A stretch of DNA of 64,000 bases from Atherinomorus stipes (taxonomy: Eukaryota; Chordata; Actinopteri; Atheriniformes; Atherinidae). Shown here one piece after another: positions 11,477-22,317 of the stretch. The DNA is taken from contig JALJCO010000054.1 of assembly GCA_023101725.1 (NCBI GenBank), positions 630,501-694,500 of the forward strand, given 5' to 3'. The notes beneath the pieces are model-generated. The model searched no databases, was not told the DNA's origin, and saw only the letters and a list, made by a program, of their open reading frames with translations. Position 1 is the stretch's first letter; the number at the start of each line of letters is the position of its first letter. The position numbers were made by a program, and so were the translations under genes.

Positions 11477-12024
11477 GTAATGTCAGCATACCACCAAGAA
11501 GGACGAACCACATCCAACAGGATTAACTGTGGACGCAAGAGGAAGCTGTCTGAACGGGATGTTCGGGTGCTAACCCGGATTGTATCCAAAAAACGTAAAA
11601 CCACAGCTGCCCAAATCACGGCATTCGCTTGGCCCAGGACTTGTGCTAGATGGGCCAAGGACAATGTCAGGATGACAATGCACAAATACACACAGCAAGA
11701 CTGATGAAAGATTGGTTTGATGTACATGAAAGTGAAGTTGAACATCTCCCATGGCCTGCAAAGTCACCAGATCTAAATATTATTGAGCCACTTTGGGGAG
11801 TTTTGGAGGAGCGAGTCAAGAAACGTCTTCCTCCACCAGCATCACGTAGTGACTTGGCCACTATAGTGCAAGAAGTATGGCTTAAAATCCCTCTGACTAT
11901 GTTCAGGACTTGTATATGTCATTTCCAAGACGAATTGTCGCTGTATTGGCCGCAAAAGGAGGCCCCACACCATACTAATAAATTATTGTGGTCTAAAACC
12001 AAGTGTTTCAGTTTCATTGTCTAA
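11477..12024 (+). pseudogene. Tc1 transposase remnant (DNA-binding end plus catalytic end)
   Basis: The first part reads SAYHQEGRTTSNRINCGRK and RKLSERDVRVLTRIVSKK, typical of the second helix-turn-helix and linker of Tc1 transposases. It then jumps through a deletion to the catalytic end in another frame: the second Asp in QDDNAQIHTARL and the acidic motif SPDLNIIEPLWG of the DD34E triad. The first catalytic Asp region is missing. The N-terminus lies upstream of the LTR-like insertion. A dead transposase relic; the break point is near 11645. Confidence 0.88.
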
Positions 12025-13161
12025 CCCCTGTATGTGAAGACCTGTGTTTTACGTGCAAGACTCGACTTTTAATGCAGATGAGGTCAAGATATGACGTGAA
12101 AGTGTCGGGGAAATATCATGTTTTAGTCCTGGTACAGTATGTGTTCGGTTGCAAAAATCAAAACATTAATGCATGTAAACAGTTGAAAATGGTGAAAATA
12201 GGACACTAGGCGTGATTGATCTTCAGAAAACCCTCTCAGATAACTTATACAGGTTCAGACTACATGATTTATTTAGTCTTTCACCATGGTCACCATGTCG
12301 GATTAAACCACCATGGTGGCAGAAATTATTCCCGTGTTCTAGTTGGGAGACTGGTACTAATGCATCACTGCCACGATCGGCTGCATCACAACACTGTAGC
12401 TGTGTGTGACAGCCGTCCTCTGCTCAGACACGAAAATAAAAAAGAAGAATAAACTGATTGTGGAGCCGTTTACAAACATCCACACGGCATAATAACGCAT
12501 CCCAGAGATTTAATGCGAAGTACAGGGGTCGTAAATCAGATGGCGTTTGGGTTTATACCGTTAGCTTGTTAGTAGTTAGCTAGTCTGTCTACTGTCTACC
12601 ACCATCTCATACACAATAAAGCACAACGTTACACAAGCAGTGAGACTTACCGACAGCAATGCGTGTTAGTCCCTAACAGTTGGAATCACCTCCTTTCCAA
12701 ACGTAGTGATGATGTCGTCTTTGCCTGGTTTAATCCCAAACTAGTGAAAGTTGCTCCTGTACGGAGGAGGTGAGGACGACACTGAGCTGAACTGAACCTG
12801 CTGCAGGTTCAGACTGTTTTGGCCTATTTTGGTTTTAACAAAGAGTCTAAACTAAAGTTTAAGCCGCTAACTCAGGTTTTTCAGGCAAATTTCAAATGAG
12901 GTCCAACACTAATAATATCTTTGTTTTAACATGAAAAATGCTTAGTCGGTATTTTTTTATTCGTCATCAAAATACAGATTTAGTCAACATAATTTAAAAC
13001 ACAACAATCTCTGTTTGTTTCGTTAGGTTACTTGACATTTTTATGAATGATATGTGTGCGTGTTTAGCTCTTGACTGCAATACAAAACACAGGCTTTTTG
13101 CCCCCTGGTTGCGCGCGCAACTGCCAATGTTGTAAATGGTTGTAAACGGGAAACCCATCTA

Positions 13162-14723
13162 AATTTGCTACCAATATATTAAAAGATCCATAACACCACA
13201 ACTGTAGTTTCTGTTCACACAACTTCTACAGCATTATTGGATAAAGTCAGCTTTTCATTGAAATATGAAATAAAATTCTGCAAATCAATTACAAAATGAA
13301 GAAAATAAGTATATTTGCAGTATCTGTTAAATCAAATCCTAAAGGTAATATCAAGATGTGTCAATGTTCTCTTGCTACCTTTGAAAGGCTGTGTTAAACT
13401 TATAAATCAGAGCTCCAAACGGTTATATTGTTTTCATTTGTTTGGACAATGCATATATGTGCAAAAAGACTAGGTGCCAGTGGATATTACATTGATAAGC
13501 AGAAGATCAATAGCATTGACATGGGTTCTGTTCACAAACTGATAAACATCCACATTATGCTGATTACTTGTCACTTGATTATAAAATGGGGAAACAACAG
13601 GACGATAACTCTGCTACTCAACGATGTAACACCGTAGTTAAGTCCTGATCCTCACATCACTTCCAGGACTTTTTTGAACTGCATTAAACAAACACTTTTA
13701 CAGTGATGTCACAGCAATACACATTTATGAAATAATGATGTTTTCCTCTTTCTTGGTGTTTTAGCCTTCAGTGCTTCAATGCTGGATGTCAAGAAAGCTG
13801 TCTCCTTTTTTGTTACTGCTTCAGTGAATGCTGTACCCAAAAAAGCATCAGACCCCTCCATAATTGATGAGGCACATCCGAGGTGGGACGCTCCTTCCAA
13901 AGTTTACTTTTCAGTTGACATTTCCTGCTACTTGAGAGTCCATGTAGAGATGATCAATACTGATTTGTGTGAGTGTGCTAGTCTTGAACTAAAGCAATTT
14001 TTTGAAGCTCTCAAGACTCTTAACAGAAAAATAAATGCTAACATGGGCAAATTGTGATATACCATAAGAAATAACTGCTGATGTGTCCCTGCAGCTGCAA
14101 AGGTAAAAAGCAGTTTGAGAGTGAAACCTCTATGTTGCTATGAATTTGACTGTAACTACCTCACACCTGACTTGATAGTGTGCCTTTGCAAAGGCAAGTA
14201 AATGTTATGCATTACACATCCAGCAAACAAAGCTGTCCTGCTATTCTTACTAGCCTGGTTTGCTGCATAGAGTTGATGAAAGCAGACGGGAGAGAAGAAG
14301 TAGCTGCCCAAAGGCATCAAAACATTTTAAAAGAACTGCAGGTTCTGTAGAAGAGCAAAGCAAGGAGCCCCATAATAGCTAGTGGGATCCACAGATGGTA
14401 TGCCTTAGTGCTTCTCTATACTTACAGCATAGTTTCAGGGACCTGTTGTTAAGGATAACTCAGCGTGGGAAAAATTACAACAACTCAAGTTAAAACAGAA
14501 GGTTCTCTAAGGAAGCAACTGCTAACAACTACTGGCTCTACAAAACATGATATAGGCACACTAAGATTGCATCTGTTCCACATCATTTCCCCTCAGTCTG
14601 CTGCTTTTGAAACAGTATTTACATTTCAACTCTCCCAACTATGAAAAGGGAATTCCTGCTCACAGGCAACTGAATACATGAATTTCTTCCACAGCTCAAG
14701 TGAACATGGGAAAAGTAGATGGT
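13162..14723. other. AT-rich sequence without recognised features
   Basis: Only short frames without recognisable domains. A 92-codon frame at 13779-14057 has no motif I know. No tRNA or clear repeat termini seen. Confidence 0.4.
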
Positions 14724-15571
14724 CGGTCCATCAGGGATGTGCTCAGGATTCTAAGGGCAGTTGCTCAAACCTGAAAAGGGGCATCCACTCGGAAAAAAAT
14801 TACACGCGATAGGCATGTCTTGTCAGAGAACATCTCTCTTACTTGTAAACTTTAAAACAATAAATCACCAAACAATGAATCACACATTATTCTTAAAAGG
14901 AAAGTTTGATATTGGCTTTTTTATAGATATCTGATATACTAATATTGTCCAACTCTTAATTCCTGGTATCCAATATTAACCGATCCTGATATATGCAGTC
15001 AACTGTGAGGTTGTATCTCTCATATTTTGAGAGATACAACTAGATTATGCTCCGAGAGCAAAGATCCCAAAATGTGCAAATGGAACATCTCACAGGATTT
15101 TGTAATGGAAAGAGGTCTCGTGAGATTTTGTTAGTAGAAATATCTATCCGACAAAACAGTAACACATTTCAATGTAGATATCGGCTGATGATATCAGTAG
15201 GCCATTAATATAAGACATCTCTAATTCTTGTGAAGGCCTGGTAGAAGCAGGTGCATGTTGTTGTTTTGGTTCTACAGAAAATCTTTCAAAAGGTCTATAA
15301 AATATACTTTCAGTGTCATAATACTTAGCATATGATTGTGTTTGGCCTTGCCTTCCATGTGACTTGGCGTGCTCCTCCACCTGAGACTTGTACCTCATCT
15401 TTAGCGTATATCAACATTTGCAATAGGGGATTATCACGCTTCCGTGTTCCGGTTTCCGGAACTTGTCGAATTTAACAGTTCCTCTTCCGGGCCAGTTCAA
15501 CAACAGCTGAATCAAATGTCACTGCTCTGTTCAACTTTGTAAATCGAATAAACAACGCCAACCCTACTTAA

Positions 15572-16035
15572 AGGGACTAGAGGCAGGAATTTTTAAAAAA
15601 ACAAACATGCATGTCCATTTTTTTTAATACTAATGGGTGATGAAGCGCTAAATACCAAAAATAACGTTTCCACCCATGTTTCTCTCTGTTGCCTTGAACA
15701 GGCTGTGTGCTGCAAAATGCGCTACAATTCGGTGTCCGAATTTCCCACGCTGCCCTGCAGACGTGACGTCAAATGACGCTGCATCCGCAGTTTTGATGCA
15801 GGAAAAAGACTGTCGCGTTAAATTCAAACACTGTAAGCGATAGTTATGGATTATTCTGCCGTCAGCAATCGATCCAGATCAACTGAAAGACACTAAAAAG
15901 TGTAACTACGAAGAGAAAGCGTAGTAAACAACTTCAGTTTGTGCTCCCGTGACGGCTTGGCTCATGGCTGCAGCTACCTGAAGTGCCAGTTGCGGCAGTC
16001 GCGAGTTTCGTTTCTTCATCTTGCCTCAAGTCCCT
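15572..16035 (+). mobile_element. TTAA-target MITE, copy A
   Basis: The left end AGGGACTAGAGGCAGGA mirrors the right end (reverse complement AGGGACTTGAGGCAAGA). TTAA precedes the left end; the right flank reads TAAG, one base short of TTAA. It interrupts the left arm of the THAP foldback, whose uninterrupted sequence is visible in sister copies. A second copy lies inverted at 61257-61729. The TTAA target suggests mobilisation by a piggyBac- or Kolobok-type transposase. No coding capacity. Confidence 0.85.
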
Positions 16036-17252
16036 AAGTTTTCATGGATTCCCGACTGAAGTGATGCTAAGGAAAAAGTGGATCAAAGCGATCGATTCGC
16101 CGGGGTGAAGGGCCGAACTTTATAATAATTCAACCAACGTAGCATGTTTGTTTGTAGCCGGCACCTCAATGATGCAGACTACACAGTTAGCAGGCTAGCG
16201 TTAGCAGGCTAGCGTTAGCTGACGTGCCTAACTTTGTGCGTCTTAAAACACACAAGCATCTTAAAATCCGGTCTGTACCCTCCCGTTTCCAGTGGAACAA
16301 CTGGGGACTGCCAAGAAAGGAGACCACTTATAAAAGAGCATTTTCACAGATTTTGTGTATCAGACAAGGACATTGCCTCTTCACATAGCAGCGGCTGCAC
16401 GTCACCTCCACGAGGTGAACGTCATGTCCTACACGAGTCCCCCCCCCCAATGCTTTATTGATGATATAGGCCTAAGATCTGATTTCCCGATGTTCGTGTG
16501 TTTTCAAACACACTGGTGAGCACATCAGCTAACCCTAGCCTGCTAACACCAGCTGTAGTGTCGTCTCACCGGCTACAAACAAATGCGCTACCTTGTTTTA
16601 TTATAAAGTTTGGAGACTTTTATAAGCGGTCTCGTTTCTTTGCATTCCCCAGTTGTTCCACTGGAAATGGGAGGGTGCAGACCCAATTTTCAGATGCTTG
16701 TGTGTTTTTCAGGTGCCATTAGGCACGTCAGCAAACGCTAGCCTGCCAGTGCCATAGCGTAGTCTGCATCATTGACATGCAGGCTACAAATAAACGCGCT
16801 ACCTTGTTTTATTATAAAGTTCGGCCCTTCATCCCAGCAAATCACTTGATATGCACTTGCAAAATGCACTTGATACACTTTCAGCTGTGACAGCTCTCTT
16901 GTCAACTCCTTGATTTCTTCCTCCAGTTGCTATATGCGTTTATGCTGGCTGATGGCCAAATGAGGCTTCCTGAAGCAATGAGGCTTTCCAGCCAGTTGGT
17001 TCGGGGAAAAAGGTTCAGTACTCAGAGCTTCATTCATATTCCTCTCTAGTGACAACAAGTGTCCAAATGGGTCCATAGCAGCCCGAACAACTCTGCACTC
17101 AAACCATCTCAGTTGTACCCATGACCAGGATTTATCTAATAAATTATCAGCATCCAACACAAACTATGTGCATTAATCGAGCCTTTAAGAATTTGACTTA
17201 TAATATGGATGGTTTGAAAATAAAATGTTGCAAGATCAGAAAGAAATCGCAG

Positions 17253-17330
17253 GCAGGATTCGAACCACAGACTTCCGAGTAAAAGGCACCATGCTAACCA
17301 TTGTACCACAGAAACACACTAGGAGCATGA
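17253..17330 (-). other. tRNA-like relic
   Basis: On the minus strand a D-arm-like GTGGTACAATGGTTAGCATG and a canonical B-box GGTTCGAATCC lie in the correct order and spacing. The T-stem and acceptor stems pair poorly, so this is a tRNA pseudogene or SINE head rather than a functional tRNA. It lies in the centre of the long THAP foldback copy. Confidence 0.45.
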
Positions 17331-18983
17331 GTGCATGATCTATCTTAACAAAGACTACAGCATTTGGCCATGTCATATCATTTTTATTTCATATGCATTA
17401 ACTGTTGTGATTGTGATAACTACTTATGTGTTGAGTGCAGTGCTTATGGAACTCCAGAGAGGTGACATGGAGCTGAAATCTGTTTATTGAGGAAGAGGAG
17501 CTTTTTCAGTGTTCAGGTTGGCAACTTCTAGTACAGTTAATTTTCAAATGATCCCCATCATGGGCAGGTGATGCAGGGAAACATAAATCAGTGGGAAAGC
17601 TGATAATACTGCTGATTTCTGTGGCCAGTATGTCAGAGGATCTTTCTCTTTTGTCTTCTTTCAGCTCGGATAAATATCTGTCAACTTCAGTGTCGCAACC
17701 TCTGAATGTTTCTTGTGCGGACGAGAAACACAGACCAACATGTTACGTCATTTGCACAAACTGAGGCTTCGTTTTGCGTTGGTCACGTGATTCCTATGCT
17801 GATGACACAAGCTCCTACACAAGGCTTCATTAGGAATGCCCCCTTTTACTCAATACGCGCTTCGGAGTCTTGGGTTCATCGGGCACATCACTACTAAACA
17901 TCATGGCCTAAGCCAGCTGATGGTCTTTTATAAGGGGTCTCCTTTCTTGGCAGTCCCCAGTTGTTCCACTGGAAACGGGAGGGTACAGACCCGATTTTCA
18001 GATGTTTGTGTGTTTTCAGCCGCACAAAGTTAGGCACGTCAGCAAACGCTAGCTGGCTAATGCTAGCCTGCTAACTCCAGCTGTGTAGTCTGCATCATTG
18101 AAGTGCCGGCTACAAACAAACATGCTACGTTGGTTGAATTATTATAAAGTTCGGCCCTTCACCCCGGCGAATCGATCGCTTTGATCCACTTCTTCCTTAG
18201 CATCACTTCAGTCGGGAATATATGAAAATTTAAGTCGGGTTGGCGTTGTTTATTCAATTTACAAAGTGGAACAGAGCAGTGACATTGGATTCAGCTATTG
18301 TTGAACTGGCCTGGAAGAGGAAGCGCTTAAATTCAACAAGTTCCAGAAACCGGAACACGAAGCGTGATAATCCCCTATTAGAAGACTAAAATGGAAATAG
18401 TCCATAAATAAGGACACATGAATCTATTGACATTTTTTCATGTCTGTTTCACCTGCTAGTTTGCTGCTTTGCAACCAGCCCTGTAGTGATGAACTACCCT
18501 TTGGTGTATTTCCTTCTCTTGAATCCTCCTCCGTTCCGTTGGCATTCCACATTTAACACCCACGATGAATGAAAGACAGAGCGTACCTACATGGTTGATT
18601 CAAATCACTGTAAAACTCGCCTTCTTTCGCAAAATCAAACCATCTACCCACTTCCTCTCTGCAATGACTGTTGAGGTCACACGTGTGCACTCCTGCCCAG
18701 CCGGTGACGTGCGTTGCAAACAGCTGTAAACTTGATCTGAGGCAGAGGGACCTGAGCACTCACAATTTACTCCTGTCCTAAAAGTATTTGACATTTTTCC
18801 AAATATATTTTAGCGGTGTTGTTTAGGTTAAATTATGCACTCAGGGCACTATTTTTTAACTTTAATTCAAATTATTTTCTTTAATCCCATTTTTTCCTGT
18901 GAGGGGCACTTTAGCCTGGGAAAGCAAACAGGCAGTTGCCTAGGCAACCTGAGCCCTGCCCCGAGCACGTCCCTGCTGTCCAA

Positions 18984-19903
18984 TAATGTGCTTACTGTAT
19001 TTATCCATCTGATACAAAAATAGTCAATTCTTGTACTAAATTTTCATTTGTAACACTCTTAATGCCAAAAATAAATAAATTAATACACAGACTGAAAAAT
19101 TAAAGCCTTAATTAGTTCCATTGTAATGCAGTCGAGCAGAAAGAAGGAGGCTTTGTGTTGGTGTGTAATGATCATAACAGGAGCGAGCTCTAAATTTAGC
19201 AGCAGCTACTTACGCGAGTAAATATGGTGGCTGACAAATCAACCCCAGCCTGTTCAGTGACTGGCAGAAGGAAAAAGAAGCAGCGCAACAGATGACAAGG
19301 ATGTGAATGTGACTGGGAGAGGGGGAGGAATTAAGGTATCATGTTGCTTCTAATGTTATAAGCAAAAATGAGTAAGGGTGATAAGTAGATTGGATATATT
19401 TGAGGTGTTTCATGACACAATAAAAGTCCACTGGGTAAATATATAAACCTCATCTATACTTACAGAAGCTGAGAGCGGTCGTACTCATCGTTATTCTTTT
19501 TTTAATCATTATCTAAAGATAACAAGTTAATTTTCTCATTACCTCAAGATGAGGACCATTATCTGGTGATAACAAGATGATTTTCTTTTTTATTATCATG
19601 AATTAGATTAGATGATTAAAGTGGGCTCAAAAGTAGGCTAAGTGGTTACTGTGTTACACCTGATTTCATTGATCAAAATAGATCCCATGAAAGCTGGGGA
19701 GGGAAGTCATGACCTGTTTATGTGCAATTCTGTGAATGAGTGATTGGAAAAGCATAATTGTCAGTTACATCACAGTGTCAGCCTTTGCCAGACTTGATAG
19801 AGGTAAAATCGGATGTATTGATCAGTGATGGATGTTCCTTCTAATATTACCTTGCATACTGGCTTGACTTTACTGGGTCGTTCAAGCTCTGTACTGGGAT
19901 ACC
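18984..19903. other. AT-rich sequence, nothing recognised
   Basis: No coding frame of substance, no inverted termini and no tandem repeat seen. Confidence 0.35.
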
Positions 19904-19911
19904 CCTTAGAC

Positions 19912-20116
19912 CAGGGGTGAGCACTCCAGGTCCTCGAGGGCCGGCATCCTGCAGGTATTAGGAGTTTCCTTGTGGTAACACACCTTGTGACTTGTTCAGA
20001 GCTAGGCATCAAGCTCTGCACAACTACCTGTTGATTGGAGTCAGGTGTGCAGCAGGAGGGAAATTCCTAATACCTGCAGGATGCCGGCCCTCGAGGACCT
20101 GGAGAGCCCACCCCTG
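19912..20116. mobile_element. hAT MITE with perfect 8-bp TSD
   Basis: A 205-bp element with ends CAGGGGTGAGCACTCCAGG and its near complement, plus a shared inner block CTCGAGGGCCGGCATCCTGC on each side. The 8-bp duplication CCTTAGAC is perfect (19904-19911 and 20117-20124). Related copies host the THAP element at 39471 and occur in part at 29985 and 41829. Confidence 0.95.
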
Positions 20117-20439
20117 CCTTAGACCCACCAAGTGAGGTGGTGGAAAAGAGGAGGATGATGGCTAAGTTTTCAACTACCCACTCCCGCCATCCTGCACCCC
20201 TCCTGAACACCGACAGCCCTGCAGAACTCCTTCGGCAACAGAATGCTGCACCCAAATTGTGAGTGAGCTAGGGATGTGCACATCTTCACAATGGCACAAA
20301 ATATTGTGATCTTTTTTAAAACGTAAACATCTTTTTTTCACTACAAGCTTCACCAATAATCTCCACCCAGCGCCAAACTAAAAACTCTCATCCCGTCTAT
20401 AGATGATTCTGAGCAGTCTTTAGAGAAATGTTTATTATT

Positions 20440-20960
20440 CCTCACAAAATTTGAATAAAAAAGTAACAAACCTGCACTTCATTTATGGCACTTTCTTAAC
20501 ACCTAAGCAACGTTTTATGATTAAGTTAACTACCACTCCAAATTATTATTTGTGTGACTTGAAACAAATTGGAGCCTTCCTACATATAATGTGGGAATGT
20601 CCATTAGCTCAAAGATTTTGGTCACTAATAGCAAAATGTCTCTCTGAACCAATAGAAGTAGACATCAACTGCTCTCCAAAATGTGTACTTTTGAAAGATA
20701 ATTCTGAGCAAAACTTCAACCTGATGCAAAAATATTTATGGCTGTCATCCTGTGCTGTGGCTAAGAAGATGTTAGCAGTTAGGTGGCAACCACCGAACAC
20801 ACTGTCTATGCATCAGTGGATGAACTCATTGTTGGATATCTTATCCATGGAGCTCTCTGTTGCTACAATGAAAGGGGCAGGCAAGTTTGTGCTCAAGGCC
20901 AGGAAGGGTTCTATGATATATGATATACATCTATGATATCTTTTTTACACATAACTTATT
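20440..20960 (+). pseudogene. L1-type LINE ORF2 C-terminus
   Basis: A 161-codon open frame (20451-20936) ends in the distal part of an L1-clade ORF2 protein. Diagnostic are the Cys/His-rich block IGAFLHIMWECPLAQRFW, an LCLL-like PKCVLLKDNSE segment, and the AKKMLAVRWQPPNTLSMHQW block that closes fish L1 (Swimmer/Tx1-related) ORF2. Upstream the frame is broken and reverse transcriptase is absent, so this is a 5'-truncated insertion. It is transposon sequence, not a host gene, despite its length. Confidence 0.85.
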
Positions 20961-21117
20961 CATCAAAATCCTCTTTCACTTGATTTACATGTACTTGTTT
21001 ATTTATCTGTTTATTTTGTTACTTAATTATAATGTACTCATAATCTGAAATATCCAGTGCCAAATTAGATTCTACCAGACCGTTAAAAGAGATGGACGTA
21101 GTATCCGATTACATCTG

Positions 21118-21290
21118 AATAGTGCAAAGTGAAGCCAGTTGGGCGTATCCCACCGTCACCATCTTGCCGTGTCACGTGTGTTGTCACTCCCGGAAAATAC
21201 TCAAATGGGCACAGCGAGGCCATGGGGCAAATGAGTGACAGCCAACGTACTCTGGGCTAAATGCAAACCGAGCTAACTCAAAACTAACAG
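21118..21290 (-). repeat. dispersed repeat, copy A (inverted partner at 48480-48650)
   Basis: The reverse complement matches 48480-48650, sharing GAAGCCAGT, TCCCGGAAAATAC, TGACAGCCAAC and the AGCTAA words in the same order. Identity looks roughly 75-80% by eye. Termini were not resolved; probably an old unnamed DNA element. Confidence 0.6.
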
Positions 21291-21542
21291 GAGATAACGA
21301 AGATTAGCCTCCCAAGCGGTGAGATAAAGGTAAGACACGTTTGGACTTGCAAGTAGCTGACTAAAAACCACTATTTTGTTGCTTTGCTGCAGACTGAGAC
21401 CTTACCGAGAGCAAATAAGGAGTTAACAGGTAGCCACCGACTGGCAGGCCAGTGGCATAGCAGCTGCCATATAAAAGCAGCCAGACCAGGTTCAATCAGA
21501 CGTCTCCCTGATCCACTTTCTCATCCATCTGCTGTACAATAA

Positions 21543-22198
21543 TAACCTGACTCCCGCCACCTGGTATTTGCAATACCATCTGGGGAGGGAGTTAACCCGA
21601 AGTCATTTCAAATTAGTCTTTTTTTTCTAAAACTCTTGCATGTGATTGGATAGAAGATCTGTCCGTCATCTTGACTGACACGCTACTTCAGCCACTCACG
21701 TTGAACCGAATGACGCAACCCGTGACGCAACTCAGAGCACTCTTCCCGTTGCTTTAGCGACCAGTGGAGCCATCTGATAGATCAAACTCTTGCCAAACCC
21801 GGTCGGTAGAAGGGCAAAAACATCATCACCACCAACGAACGCATTCAAAGCCGTCCTCTGTTCGTCTTTCAAGGAAGATATATTTGGAAGATTTGACAAA
21901 ACAGTGGAAATAGCCAAATCAATTTCGTCGCTCTGATTCCTACGGCAAGCCGCCATGATTGTTGTTGTCTGAAATAACTGACTGACTACACTGCTGTCGC
22001 CTGTGCTTCTACATCACATCCGGCCAAAACGCCGCCCATCCTTCAAAAGTCCCACCCGCGATTAGTGATTGGCTCCTATTATTCTCTAACCAGACGAAAT
22101 CACCTATAACTGTCGCCTTACTCAGATGGAGTGCGTGAGGAAAGGGAACGCCCCCGCGTGTACTTGTTGAACGCACCCAGATGATGTAAATCAGGTTA
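21543..22198 (-). mobile_element. RecQ-helicase-bearing non-autonomous element, copy A (9-bp TSD)
   Basis: Termini TAACCTGACT and AATCAGGTTA are inverted, and a 9-bp duplication GTACAATAA flanks them exactly (21534-21542, 22199-22207). The interior is closely similar to the inverted copy at 49877-50465. On the minus strand it carries a GC-rich upstream region with a CpG-containing GGGCGG, then the 5' coding end of a RecQ-like helicase. A RecQ-type helicase carried beside the transposase is known for the AcademH lineage of Academ DNA transposons, so a link is plausible; that is from family knowledge and is not proven here. No transposase is encoded. Confidence 0.85.
21732..21956 (-). pseudogene. 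truncated RecQ-like helicase N-terminus
   Basis: A 74-residue frame starts MAACRRNQSDEIDLA and contains RecQ motif 0 (LKDEQRTALNAF) followed by motif I, the ATP-binding Walker A LLPTGFGKSLIYQ. It ends after MAPLVAK, where the family would continue to motif Ia. The DEAH motif II, RQC and HRDC regions are absent, so no helicase activity is possible. The start codon is supported by the identical beginning in the second copy (50120). A shortened product could be made but would not unwind DNA. Confidence 0.85.
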
Positions 22199-22221
22199 GT
22201 ACAATAAAGCACACTAATAAT

Positions 22222-22317
22222 AATGGATTAGATTTATATCGCGCTTTTCAAGGCACTCAAAGCGCTTACAATAGATCCATTATTCATCCACTCCTCATTC
22301 ATACTTGGTGATGGTAA
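22222..22317. mobile_element. short teleost interspersed repeat
   Basis: Contains the widespread fish motif 'atttatatcgcgcttttcaa' followed by 'actcaaagcgctta' and a 'cattcatacttggtgatggt' tail. It is directly followed by a Tc1 fragment. A related short insert with its own target duplication is at 33124-33204. Confidence 0.5.

Larger units (their letters stand above)
9258..12030 (+). mobile_element. Tc1-like transposon, internally deleted and interrupted
   Basis: Inverted termini CAGGGGTTAGACAATGAAAC and, at the right, GTTTCATTGTCTAACCCCTG are flanked by TA at 9256-9257 and 12031-12032. The interior holds pieces of a Tc1 transposase on the + strand: an N-terminal DNA-binding part split by an LTR-like insertion at 9546-11472, and a C-terminal catalytic part. 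Without the insertion and its duplicated CAGG the copy would be 842 bp, well short of the roughly 1.6 kb usual for Tc1, so it was already internally deleted. It cannot encode active transposase. Confidence 0.93.
9176..13159. mobile_element. TA-flanked MITE hosting a Tc1 and an LTR-like element
   Basis: Both outer ends are inverted: GATGGGTTTC at the left and GAAACCCATC at the right. Next to them a GC-rich block GCGCGCAACCAGGGGGCAA on the left is mirrored by TTGCCCCCTGGTTGCGCGCG on the right. TA dinucleotides flank both ends (9174-9175, 13160-13161), suggesting a TA duplication. Removing the inner Tc1 element leaves about 1.2 kb with no transposase frame. It is the outermost and oldest layer of a three-level nest. 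The family name is unknown to me. Confidence 0.8.
15425..18376. mobile_element. THAP foldback DNA transposon, copy 2 (long form)
   Basis: AT dinucleotides (15423-15424, 18377-18378) flank termini AGGGGATTATCACGCTTCCG and its complement. The arms are inverted over several hundred bases, including THAP-exon sequence, interrupted on the left by a TTAA MITE (15572-16035). Unlike the shorter copies this one has a 1.5-kb centre. Extra arm-like segments at 16500-16850 and 17920-18050 suggest repeated rearrangement. The minus strand at about 16865-16930 encodes a coiled-coil-like segment with EEEIKELTRELSQLKV, the type that often follows a THAP domain, and a tRNA-like relic lies at 17253-17330. It could be the least reduced copy here, though no DDE core is visible. 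Confidence 0.85.
14732..18975. mobile_element. hAT-like non-autonomous element hosting a THAP foldback
   Basis: The left end CAGGGATGTGCTCAGG mirrors the right end, whose reverse complement is CAGGGACGTGCTCGGG; both continue into related GC-rich words (GGGCAGTTGCTC, and GGCAACTGCC on the other side). The 8 bp outside each end, CGGTCCAT and CTGTCCAA, agree at 6 of 8 positions, as in an aged 8-bp duplication. Subtracting the inner THAP element leaves about 1.3 kb. A hairpin (GTTGTATCTCTCA, 5-base loop, perfect complement) lies at 15010-15040. No transposase remains. Pairing of the two ends is an inference. Confidence 0.55.

Noticed and set aside
13779..14057. 92-codon + strand frame as a small gene
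   Set aside because: No recognisable motif, and no support beyond being open.
17253..17330. Functional tRNA gene
   Set aside because: A and B boxes are present but T-stem and acceptor stem do not pair.
20451..20936. 161-codon open frame as a host gene
   Set aside because: Its Cys/His block and following segments match the C-terminus of L1-type ORF2, so it is LINE sequence.
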